Source: Microcebus murinus (Eukaryota > Chordata > Mammalia > Primates > Cheirogaleidae). Taken from it: DNA of 64,000 nucleotides. Of this stretch, positions 40,401-52,400 are shown in pieces (position 1 is the stretch's first letter; every line of letters begins with the position of its first letter). A model generated the notes under the pieces. It made no database searches. It saw only the letters and a program-made list of their open reading frames with translations, and was not told the DNA's origin. Position numbers and translations under genes: made by a program. Where the stretch lies: contig NC_134119.1 in assembly GCF_040939455.1 (NCBI RefSeq), forward strand, positions 69,674,890-69,738,889, written 5' to 3'.

Positions 40401-43400
40401 ATGTGAGAACCGGGAGGAGGAGGTGGCTGTGTGACACACAGTGAACGTGAGAACCGGGAGGAGGAGGTGGGTGTGTGACACGCAGTGAATGTGAGAACCA
40501 GGAGGAGGAGGTGGCTGTGTGACACGCAGTGAACGAGAGAACCGGGAGGAGGAGGGGGCTGTGTGACACGCAGTGAACGTGAGAACCGGGAGGAGGAGGT
40601 GGCTGTGTGACACGCAGTGAATGTGAGAACCAGGAGGAGGAGGTGGCTGTGTGACACGCAGTGAATGTGAGAACCGGGAGGAGGAGGTGGCTGTGTGACA
40701 CGCAGTGAACGTGAGAACCGGGAGGAGGAGGTGGCTGTGCGACACGCAGTGAACGTGAGAACCGGGAGGAGGAGGTGACTGTGCGACACGCAGTGAACTT
40801 GAGAACCGGGAGGAGGAGGTGGCTGTGTGACACGCAGTGAACGTGAGAACCGGAAGGAGGTGGCTCTGCGACACGCAGTGAACGTGAGAACCGGGAGGAG
40901 GAGGTGGGTGTGTGACACACAGTGAACGTGAGAACCAGGAGGAGGAGGTGGGTGTGTGACACGCAGTGAATGTGAGAACCGGGAGGAGGAGGTGGCTGTG
41001 TGACACACAGTGAACGTGAGAACCAGGAGGAGGAGGTGGGTGTGTGACACGCAGTGAACGTGAGAACCGGGAGGAGGAGGTGGGTGTGTGACACACAGTG
41101 AACGTGAGAACCGGGAGGAGGAGGTGGGTGTGTGACACGCAGTGAACGTGAGAACCGGGAGGAGGAGGTGGCTGTGTGACACGCAGTGAACGTGAGAACC
41201 GGGAGGAGGAGGTGGCTGTGCGACACGCAGTGAACGTGAGAACCGGGAGGAGGAGGTGGCTGTGGAACACGCAGTGAACGTGAGAACCGGGAGGAGGAGG
41301 TGGGTGTGTGACACGCAGTGAACGTGAGAACCAGGAGGAGGAGGTGGCTGTGTGACACACAGTGAACGTGAGAACCGGGAGGAGGTGGTGGGTGTGTGAC
41401 ACGCAGTGAACGTGAGAACCGGGAGGAGGAGGTGGCTGTGTGACACGCAGTGAACGTGAGAACCAGGAGGAGGAGGTGGCTGTGTGACACACAGTGAACG
41501 TGAGAACCGGGAGGAGGTGGTGGGTGTGTGACACGCAGTGAACGTGAGAACCGGGAGGAGGAGGTGGCTGTGTGACACGCAGTGAACGTGAGAACCAGGA
41601 GGAGGAGGTGGCTGTGTGACACGCAGTGAACGTGAGAACCGGGAGGAGGAGGTGTCTGTGGGACACGCAGTGAACATGAGAACCGGGAGGAGGAGGTGGC
41701 TGTGGGACACGCAGTGAACGTGAGAACCGGGAGGAGGAGGTGGCTGTGTGACACGCAGTGAACGTGAGAACCGGGAGGAGGAGGTGGCTGTGTGACACAC
41801 AGTGAACGTGAGTACCAGGAGGAAGAGGTGGCTGTGTGACACACAGTGAACGTGAGAACCGGGAGGAGGAGGTGGGTGTGTGACACGCAGTGAATGTGAG
41901 AACCGGGAGGAGGAGGTGGCTGTGTGACACGCAGTGAACGTGAGAACCGGGAGGAGGAGGTGGCTGTGTGACACGCAGTGAACGTGAGAACCGGGAGGAG
42001 GAGGTGGGTGTGTGACACACAGTGAACGTGAGAACCGGGAGGAGGTGGTGGGTGTGTGACACACAGTGAACTTGAGAACCGGGAGGAGGAGGTGGGTGTG
42101 TGACACACAGTGAACGTGAGAACCGGGAGGAGGAGGTGGCTGTGTGACACGCAGTGAACGTGAGAACCGGGAGGAGGTGGCTCTGGGACACGCAGTGAAC
42201 GTGAGAACCGGGAGGAGGAGGTTGCTGTGTGACACGCAGTGAACGTGAGAACCGGGAGGAGGAGGTGGCTGTGTGACACGCAGTGAACGTGAGAACCGGG
42301 AGGAGGAGGTGGCTGTGTGACACGCAGTGAACGTGAGAACCGGGAGGAGGAGGTGGCTGTGTGACACGCAGTGAACGTGAGAACCAGGAGGAGGAGGTGG
42401 CTGTGTGACACGCAGTGAATGTGAGAACCAGGAGGAGGAGGTGGCTGTGTGACACGCAGTGAACGTGAGAACCGGGAGAAGGAGGTGGCTGTGTGACACG
42501 CAGTGAATGTGAGAACCGGGAGGAGGAGGTGGCTGTGCGACACGCAGTGAACGTGAGAACCGGGAGGAGGAGGTGGGTGTGTGACACGCAGTGAACGTGA
42601 GAACCCGGAGGAGGAGGTGGCTGTGCGACACGCAGTGAACGTGAGAACCAGGAGGAGGAGGTGGCTGTGTGACACGCAGTGAACGTGAGAACCGGGAGGA
42701 GGAGGGGGCTGTGTGATACGCAGTGAACGTGAGAACCGGGAGGAGGAGGTGGCTGTGTGACACGCAGTGAACGTGAGAACCGGGAGGAGGAGGTGGCTGT
42801 GGGACACGCAGTGAACGTGAGAACCAGGAGGAGGAGGGGGCTGTGTGACACGCAGTGAACGTGAGAACCGGGAGGAGGAGGTGGCTGTGTGACACGCAGT
42901 GAACGTGAGAACCGGGAGGAGGAGGTGGCTGTGTGACACGCAGTGAACGTGAGAACCGGGAGGAGGAGGTGGCTGTGTGACACGCAGTGAACGTGAGAAC
43001 CGGGAGGAGGAGGTGGCTGTGTGACACGCAGTGAACGTGAGAACCAGGAGGAGGAGGTGGCTGTGTGACACACAGTGAACGTGAGAACCGGGAGGAGGAG
43101 GTGGCTGTGTGACACGCAGTGAACGTGAGAACCAGGAGGAGGAGGGGGCTGTGTGACACGCAGTGAATGTGAGAACCGGGAGGAGGAGGTGGCTGTGTGA
43201 CACACAGTGAACGTGAGAACCGGGAGGAGGAGGTGGGTGTGTGACACGCAGTGAATGTGAGAACCAGGAGGAGGAGGTGGCTGTGTGACACGCAGTGAAC
43301 GAGAGAACCGGGAGGAGGAGGTGGGTGTGTGACACACAGTGAACGTGAGAACCAGGAGGAGGAGGTGGCTGTGTGACACGCAGTGAACGTGAGAACCGGG

Positions 43401-46400
43401 AGGAGGAGGGGGCTGTGTGACACGCAGTGAACGTGAGAACCGGGAGGAGGAGGTGGCTGTGTGACACGCAGTGAATGTGAGAACCAGGAGGAGGAGGTGG
43501 CTGTGTGACACGCAGTGAATGTGAGAACCGGGAGGAGGAGGTGGCTGTGTGACACGCAGTGAACGTGAGAACCGGGAGGAGGAGGTGGCTGTGCGACACG
43601 CAGTGAACGTGAGAACCGGGAGGAGGAGGTGACTGTGCGACACGCAGTGAACTTGAGAACCGGGAGGAGGAGGTGGCTGTGTGACACGCAGTGAACGTGA
43701 GAACCGGGAGGAGGTGGCTCTGCGACACGCAGTGAACGTGAGAACCGGGAGGAGGAGGTGGGTGTGTGACACACAGTGAACGTGAGAACCAGGAGGAGGA
43801 GGTGGGTGTGTGACACGCAGTGAATGTGAGAACCGGGAGGAGGAGGTGGCTGTGTGACACACAGTGAACGTGAGAACCAGGAGGAGGAGGTGGGTGTGTG
43901 ACACGCAGTGAACGTGAGAACCGGGAGGAGGAGGTGGGTGTGTGACACACAGTGAACGTGAGAACCGGGAGGAGGAGGTGGGTGTGTGACACGCAGTGAA
44001 CGTGAGAACCAGGAGGAGGAGGTGGCTGTGTGACACACAGTGAACGTGAGAACCGGGAGGAGGTGGTGGGTGTGTGACACGCAGTGAACGTGAGAACCGG
44101 GAGGAGGAGGTGGCTGTGTGACACGCAGTGAACGTGAGAACCAGGAGGAGGAGGTGGCTGTGTGACACGCAGTGAACGTGAGAACCGGGAGGAGGAGGTG
44201 TCTGTGGGACACGCAGTGAACATGAGAACCGGGAGGAGGAGGTGGCTGTGGGACACGCAGTGAACGTGAGAACCGGGAGGAGGAGGTGGCTGTGTGACAC
44301 GCAGTGAACGTGAGAACCGGGAGGAGGAGGTGGCTGTGCGACACGCAGTGAACGTGAGAACCAGGAGGAGGAGGTGGCTGTGTGACACACAGTGAACGTG
44401 AGAACCGGGAGGAGGAGGTGGGTGTGTGACACGCAGTGAACGTGAGAACCGGGAGGAGGAGGTGGCTGTGTGACACGCAGTGAACGTGAGAACCAGGAGG
44501 AGGAGGTGGCTGTGTGACACGCAGTGAACGTGAGAACCGGGAGGAGGAGGTGTCTGTGGGACACGCAGTGAACATGAGAACCGGGAGGAGGAGGTGGCTG
44601 TGGGACACGCAGTGAACGTGAGAACCGGGAGGAGGAGGTGGCTGTGTGACACGCAGTGAACGTGAGAACCGGGAGGAGGAGGTGGCTGTGTGACACACAG
44701 TGAACGTGAGTACCAGGAGGAAGAGGTGGCTGTGTGACACACAGTGAACGTGAGAACCGGGAGGAGGAGGTGGGTGTGTGACACGCAGTGAATGTGAGAA
44801 CCGGGAGGAGGAGGTGGCTGTGTGACACGCAGTGAACGTGAGAACCGGGAGGAGGAGGTGGCTGTGTGACACGCAGTGAACGTGAGAACCGGGAGGAGGA
44901 GGTGGGTGTGTGACACACAGTGAACGTGAGAACCGGGAGGAGGTGGTGGGTGTGTGACACACAGTGAACTTGAGAACCGGGAGGAGGAGGTGGGTGTGTG
45001 ACACACAGTGAACGTGAGAACCGGGAGGAGGAGGTGGCTGTGTGACACGCAGTGAACGTGAGAACCGGGAGGAGGTGGCTCTGGGACACGCAGTGAACGT
45101 GAGAACCGGGAGGAGGAGGTTGCTGTGTGACACGCAGTGAACGTGAGAACCGGGAGGAGGAGGTGGCTGTGTGACACGCAGTGAACGTGAGAACCGGGAG
45201 GAGGAGGTGGCTGTGTGACACGCAGTGAACGTGAGAACCGGGAGGAGGAGGTGGCTGTGTGACACGCAGTGAACGTGAGAACCAGGAGGAGGAGGTGGCT
45301 GTGTGACACGCAGTGAATGTGAGAACCAGGAGGAGGAGGTGGCTGTGTGACACGCAGTGAACGTGAGAACCGGGAGAAGGAGGTGGCTGTGTGACACGCA
45401 GTGAATGTGAGAACCGGGAGGAGGAGGTGGCTGTGCGACACGCAGTGAACGTGAGAACCGGGAGGAGGAGGTGGGTGTGTGACACGCAGTGAACGTGAGA
45501 ACCCGGAGGAGGAGGTGGCTGTGCGACACGCAGTGAACGTGAGAACCAGGAGGAGGAGGTGGCTGTGTGACACGCAGTGAACGTGAGAACCGGGAGGAGG
45601 AGGGGGCTGTGTGATACGCAGTGAACGTGAGAACCGGGAGGAGGAGGTGGCTGTGTGACACGCAGTGAACGTGAGAACCGGGAGGAGGAGGTGGCTGTGG
45701 GACACGCAGTGAACGTGAGAACCAGGAGGAGGAGGGGGCTGTGTGACACGCAGTGAACGTGAGAACCGGGAGGAGGAGGTGGCTGTGTGACACGCAGTGA
45801 ACGTGAGAACCGGGAGGAGGAGGTGGCTGTGTGACACGCAGTGAACGTGAGAACCGGGAGGAGGAGGTGGCTGTGTGACACGCAGTGAACGTGAGAACCG
45901 GGAGGAGGAGGTGGCTGTGTGACACGCAGTGAACGTGAGAACCAGGAGGAGGAGGTGGCTGTGTGACACACAGTGAACGTGAGAACCGGGAGGAGGAGGT
46001 GGCTGTGTGACACGCAGTGAACGTGAGAACCAGGAGGAGGAGGGGGCTGTGTGACACGCAGTGAATGTGAGAACCGGGAGGAGGAGGTGGCTGTGTGACA
46101 CACAGTGAACGTGAGAACCGGGAGGAGGAGGTGGGTGTGTGACACGCAGTGAATGTGAGAACCAGGAGGAGGAGGTGGCTGTGTGACACGCAGTGAACGA
46201 GAGAACCGGGAGGAGGAGGTGGGTGTGTGACACACAGTGAACGTGAGAACCAGGAGGAGGAGGTGGCTGTGTGACACGCAGTGAACGTGAGAACCGGGAG
46301 GAGGAGGGGGCTGTGTGACACGCAGTGAACGTGAGAACCGGGAGGAGGAGGTGGCTGTGTGACACGCAGTGAATGTGAGAACCAGGAGGAGGAGGTGGCT

Positions 46401-49400
46401 GTGTGACACGCAGTGAATGTGAGAACCGGGAGGAGGAGGTGGCTGTGTGACACGCAGTGAACGTGAGAACCGGGAGGAGGAGGTGGCTGTGCGACACGCA
46501 GTGAACGTGAGAACCGGGAGGAGGAGGTGACTGTGCGACACGCAGTGAACTTGAGAACCGGGAGGAGGAGGTGGCTGTGTGACACGCAGTGAACGTGAGA
46601 ACCGGGAGGAGGTGGCTCTGCGACACGCAGTGAACGTGAGAACCGGGAGGAGGAGGTGGGTGTGTGACACACAGTGAACGTGAGAACCAGGAGGAGGAGG
46701 TGGGTGTGTGACACGCAGTGAATGTGAGAACCGGGAGGAGGAGGTGGCTGTGTGACACACAGTGAACGTGAGAACCAGGAGGAGGAGGTGGGTGTGTGAC
46801 ACGCAGTGAACGTGAGAACCGGGAGGAGGAGGTGGGTGTGTGACACACAGTGAACGTGAGAACCGGGAGGAGGAGGTGGGTGTGTGACACGCAGTGAACG
46901 TGAGAACCAGGAGGAGGAGGTGGCTGTGTGACACACAGTGAACGTGAGAACCGGGAGGAGGTGGTGGGTGTGTGACACGCAGTGAACGTGAGAACCGGGA
47001 GGAGGAGGGGGCTGTGTGACACACAGTGAACGTGAGAACCAGGAGGAGGAGGTGGCTGTGTGACACACAGTGAACGTGAGAACCGGGAGGAGGTGGTGGG
47101 TGTGTGACACGCAGTGAACGTGAGAACCGGGAGGAGGAGGTGGCTGTGTGACACGCAGTGAACGTGAGAACCAGGAGGAGGAGGTGGCTGTGTGACACGC
47201 AGTGAACGTGAGAACCGGGAGGAGGAGGTGTCTGTGGGACACGCAGTGAACATGAGAACCGGGAGGAGGAGGTGGCTGTGGGACACGCAGTGAACGTGAG
47301 AACCGGGAGGAGGAGGTGGCTGTGTGACACGCAGTGAACGTGAGAACCGGGAGGAGGAGGTGGCTGTGCGACACGCAGTGAACGTGAGAACCAGGAGGAG
47401 GAGGTGGCTGTGTGACACACAGTGAACGTGAGAACCGGGAGGAGGAGGTGGGTGTGTGACACGCAGTGAACGTGAGAACCAGGAGGAGGAGGTGGCTGTG
47501 CGACACGCAGTGAACGTGAGAACCAGGAGGAGGAGGTGGCTGTGCGACACGCAGTGAACGTGAGAACCGGGAGGAGGAGGGGGCTGTGTGACACGCAGTG
47601 AACTTGAGAACCAGGAGGAGGAGGTGGCTGTGCGACACGCAGTGAACGTGAGAACCGGGAGGAGGAGGGGGCTGTGTGACACGCAGTGAACGTGAGAACC
47701 GGGAGGAGGATGTGGCTGTGCGACACGCAGTGAACGTGAGAACCGGGAGGAGGAGGTGGCTGTGCGACACGCAGTGAACGTGAGAACCAGGAGGAGGAGG
47801 TGGCTGTGCGACACGCAGTGAACGTGAGAACCGGGAGGAGGAGGGGGCTGTGTGACACGCAGTGAACGTGAGAACCGGGAGGAGGAGGTGGCTGTGCGAC
47901 ACGCAGTGAACGTGAGAACCGGGAGGAGGAGGTGGGTGTGCGACACGCAGTGAACGTGAGAACCGGGAGGAGGAGGTGGGTGTGCGACACGCAGTGAACG
48001 TGAGAACCGGGAGGAGGAGGTGGCTGTGTGACACGCAATGAACGTGAGAACCGGGAGGAGGAGGTGGCTGTGCGACACGCAGTGAATGTGAGAACCAGGA
48101 GGAGGAGGTGGCTGTGCGACACGCAGTGAACGTGTGAACCAGGAGGAGGAGGTGGCTGTGCGACACGCAGTGAACCTGAGAACCGGGAGGAGGAGGTGGC
48201 TGTGTGACACGCAGTGAACGTGAGAACCGGGAGGAGGAGGTGGCTGTGTGACACGCAGTGAACGTGAGAACCGGGAGGAGGAGGTGGCTGTGTGACACGC
48301 AGTGAACGTGAGAACCGGGAGGAGGAGGGGGCTGTGTGACACGCAGTGAACGTGAGAACCGGGAGGAGGAGGTGGCTGTGTGACACGCAGTGAACGTGAG
48401 AACCGGGAGGAGGAGGTGGCTGTGTGACACGCAGTGAACGGGAGAACCGGGAGGAGGAGGGGGCTGTGTGACACGCAGTGAACGTGAGAACCGGGAGGAG
48501 GAGGTGGCTGTGTGACACGCAGTGAACATGAGAACCGGGAGGAGGAGGTGGCTGTGTGACACGCAGTGAACGTGAGAACCAGGAGGAGGAGGTGGGTGTG
48601 TGACACGCAGTGAACGTGAGAACCAGGAGGAGGAGGTGGCTGTGTGACACGCAGTGAACGTGAGAACCGGGAGGAGGAGGGGGCTGTGGGACACGCAGTG
48701 AACGTGAGAACCAGGAGGAGGAGGTGGCTGTGTGACACGCAGTGAACGTGAGAACCGGGAGGAGGAGGTGGCTCTGTGACACGCAGTGAACGTGAGAACC
48801 GGGAGGAGGAGGTGGCTGTGTGACACGCAGTGAACGTGAGAACCGGGAGGAGGAGGTGGCTGTGCGACACGCAGTGAACGTGAGAACCAGGAGGAGGAGG
48901 TGGCTGTGTGACACACAGTGAACGTGAGAACCGGGAGGAGGAGGTGGCTGTACGACACGCAGTGAACGTGAGAACCGGGAGGAGGAGGTGGCTGTACGAC
49001 ACGCAGTGAACGTGAGAACCGGGAGGAGGAGGTGGCTCTGTGACACGCAGTGAACGTGAGAACCGGGAGGAGGAGATGGCTGTGTGACACGCAGTGAACG
49101 TGAGAACCGGGAGGAGGAGGTGGCTGTGTGACACGCAGTGAACGTGAGAACCGGGAGGAGGAGGTGGGTGTGTGACACGCAGTGAACGTGAGAACCGGGA
49201 GGAGGAGGTGGCTGTGTGACACGCCGTGAACGTGATAACCAGGAGGAGGAGGTGGCTGTGTGACACGCAGTGAACGTGAGAACCGGGAGGAGGTGGTGGG
49301 TGTGTGACACGCAGAGAGCGTGAGAACCGGGAGGAGGAGGTGGGTGTGTGACACACAGTGAACGTGAGAACCGGGAGGAGGAGGTGGCTGTGTGACACGC

Positions 49401-52400
49401 AGTGAACGTGAGAACCGGGAGGAGGAGGTGGCTGTGCGACACACAGTGAACGTGAGAACCAGGAGGAGGAGGGGGCTGTGTGACACGCAGTGAACGTGAG
49501 AACCAGGAGGAGGAGGTGGCTGTGTGACACGCAGTGAACGTGAGAACCGGGAGGAGGAGGTGGCTGTGTGACACGCAGTGAACGTGAGAACCAGGAGGAG
49601 GAGGTGGCTCTGTGACACGCAGTGAACGTGAGAACCAGGAGGAGGAGGTGGCTGTGTGACACGCAGTGAATGTGAGAACCAGGAGGAGGAGGGGGCTGTG
49701 GGACACGCAGTGAACGTGAGAACCGGGAGGAGGAGGTGGCTGTGTGACACGCAGTGAACGTGAGAACCGGGAGGAGGAGGTGGCTGTGCGACACGCAGTG
49801 AACGTGAGAACCGGGAGGAGGAGGTGGCTGTGTGACACACAGTGAACGTGAGAACCGGGAGGAGGAGGTGGCTGTGCGACACGCAGTGAATGTGAGAACC
49901 AGGAGGAGGAGGGGGCTGTGTGACACGCAGTGAACGTGAGAACCGGGAGGAGGAGGTGGCTGTGCGACACGCAGTGAATGTGAGAACCGGGAGGAGGAGG
50001 TGGGTGTGTGACACGCAGTGAACGTGAGAACCGGGAGGAGGAGGTGGCTGTGCGACACGCAGTGAACGTGAGAACCAGGAGGAGGAGGTGGGTGTGTGAC
50101 ATGCAGTGAACGTGAGAACCGGGAGGAGGAGGTGGGTGTGCGACACGCAGTGAAAGTGAGAACCGGGAGGAGGAGGTGGGTGTGTGACACGCAGTGAACG
50201 TGAGAACCAGGAGGAGGAGGTGGCTGTGTGACACGCAGTGAACGTGAGAACCGGGAGGAGGAGGTGGCTGTGCGACACGCAGTGAAAGTGAGAACCGGGA
50301 GGAGGAGGTGGGTGTGTGACACGCAGTGAACGTGAGAACCGGGAGGAGGAGGTGGCTGTGCGACACGCAGTGAACGTGAGAACCAGGAGAGGAGGTGGCT
50401 GTGTGACACGCAGTGAACGTGAGAACCGGGAGGAGGAGGTGGCTGTGCGACACGCAGTGAAAGTGAGAACCGGGAGGAGGAGGTGGGTGTGTGACACGCA
50501 GTGAAAGTGAGAACCGGGAGGAGGAGGTGGCTGTGTGACACGCAGTGAACGTGAGAACCAGGAGGAGGAGGTGGCTGTGTGACACGCAGTGAACGTGAGA
50601 ACCGGGAGGAGGAGGTGGCTGTGTGACACACAGTGAACGTGAGTACCAGGAGGAGGAGGTGGCTGTGTGACACACAGTGAACGTGAGAACCGGGAGGAGG
50701 AGGTGGGTGTGTGACACGCAGTGAATGTGAGAACCGGGAGGAGGAGGTGGCTGTGTGACACGCAGTGAACGTGAGAACCGGGAGGAGGAGGTGGCTGTGT
50801 GACACGCAGTGAACGTGAGAACCGGGAGGAGGAGGTGGGTGTGTGACACACAGTGAACGTGAGAACCGGGAGGAGGTGGTGGGTGTGTGACACACAGTGA
50901 ACTTGAGAACCGGGAGGAGGAGGTGGGTGTGTGACACACAGTGAACGTGAGAACCGGGAGGAGGAGGTGGCTGTGTGACACGCAGTGAACGTGAGAACCG
51001 GGAGGAGGTGGCTCTGGGACACGCAGTGAACGTGAGAACCGGGAGGAGGAGGTTGCTGTGTGACACGCAGTGAACGTGAGAACCGGGAGGAGGAGGTGGC
51101 TGTGTGACACGCAGTGAACGTGAGAACCGGGAGGAGGAGGTGGCTGTGTGACACGCAGTGAACGTGAGAACCGGGAGGAGGAGGTGGCTGTGTGACACAC
51201 AGTGAACGTGAGAACCAGGAGGAGGAGGTGGCTGTGTGACACGCAGTGAATGTGAGAACCAGGAGGAGGAGGTGGCTGTGTGACACGCAGTGAACGTGAG
51301 AACCGGGAGAAGGAGGTGGCTGTGTGACACGCAGTGAATGTGAGAACCGGGAGGAGGAGGTGGCTGTGCGACACGCAGTGAACGTGAGAACCGGGAGGAG
51401 GTGGTGGGTGTGTGACACGCAGTGAACGTGAGAACCAGGAGGAGGAGGTGGCTGTGTGACACACAGTGAACGTGAGAACCGGGAGGAGGAGGTGGCTGTG
51501 TGACACGCAGTGAACGTGAGAACCGGGAGGAGGAGGTGGGTGTGTGACACACAGTGAACGTGAGAACCAGGAGGAGGAGGTGGCTGTGTGACACGCAGTG
51601 AACGTGAGAACCGGGAGGAGGAGGTGGGTGTGTGACACACAGTGAACGTGAGAACCAGGAGGAGGAGGTGGCTGTGTGACACGCAGTGAACGTGAGAACC
51701 GGGAGGAGGAGGGGGCTGTGTGACACGCAGTGAACGTGAGAACCGAGAGGAGGAGGTGGCTGTGTGACACGCAGTGAACGTGAGAACCAGGAGGAGGAGG
51801 TGGCTGTGTGACACGCAGTGAATGTGAGAACCGGGAGGAGGAGGTGGCTGTGTGACACGCAGTGAACGTGAGAACCGGGAGGAGGAGGTGGCTGTGCGAC
51901 ACGCAGTGAACGTGAGAACCGGGAGGAGGATGTGACTGTGCGACACGCAGTGAACTTGAGAACCGGGAGGAGGAGGTGGCTGTGTGACACGCAGTGAACG
52001 TGAGAACAGGGAGGAGGTGGCTCTGCGACACGCAGTGAACGTGAGAACCGGGAGGAGGAGGTGGGTGTGTGACACACAGTGAACGTGAGAACCAGGAGGA
52101 GGAGGTGGGTGTGTGACACGCAGTGAATGTGAGAACCGGGAGGAGGAGGTGGCTGTGTGACACACAGTGAACGTGAGAACCAGGAGGAGGAGGTGGGTGT
52201 GTGACACGCAGTGAACGTGAGAACCGGGAGGAGGAGGTGGGTGTGTGACACACAATGAACGTGAGAACCAGGAGGAGGAGGTGGGTGTGTGACACGCAGT
52301 GAACGTGAGAACCGGGAGGAGGAGGTGGCTGTGTGACACGCAGTGAACGTGAGAACCGGGAGGAGGAGGTGGCTGTGCGACACGCAGTGAACGTGAGAAC

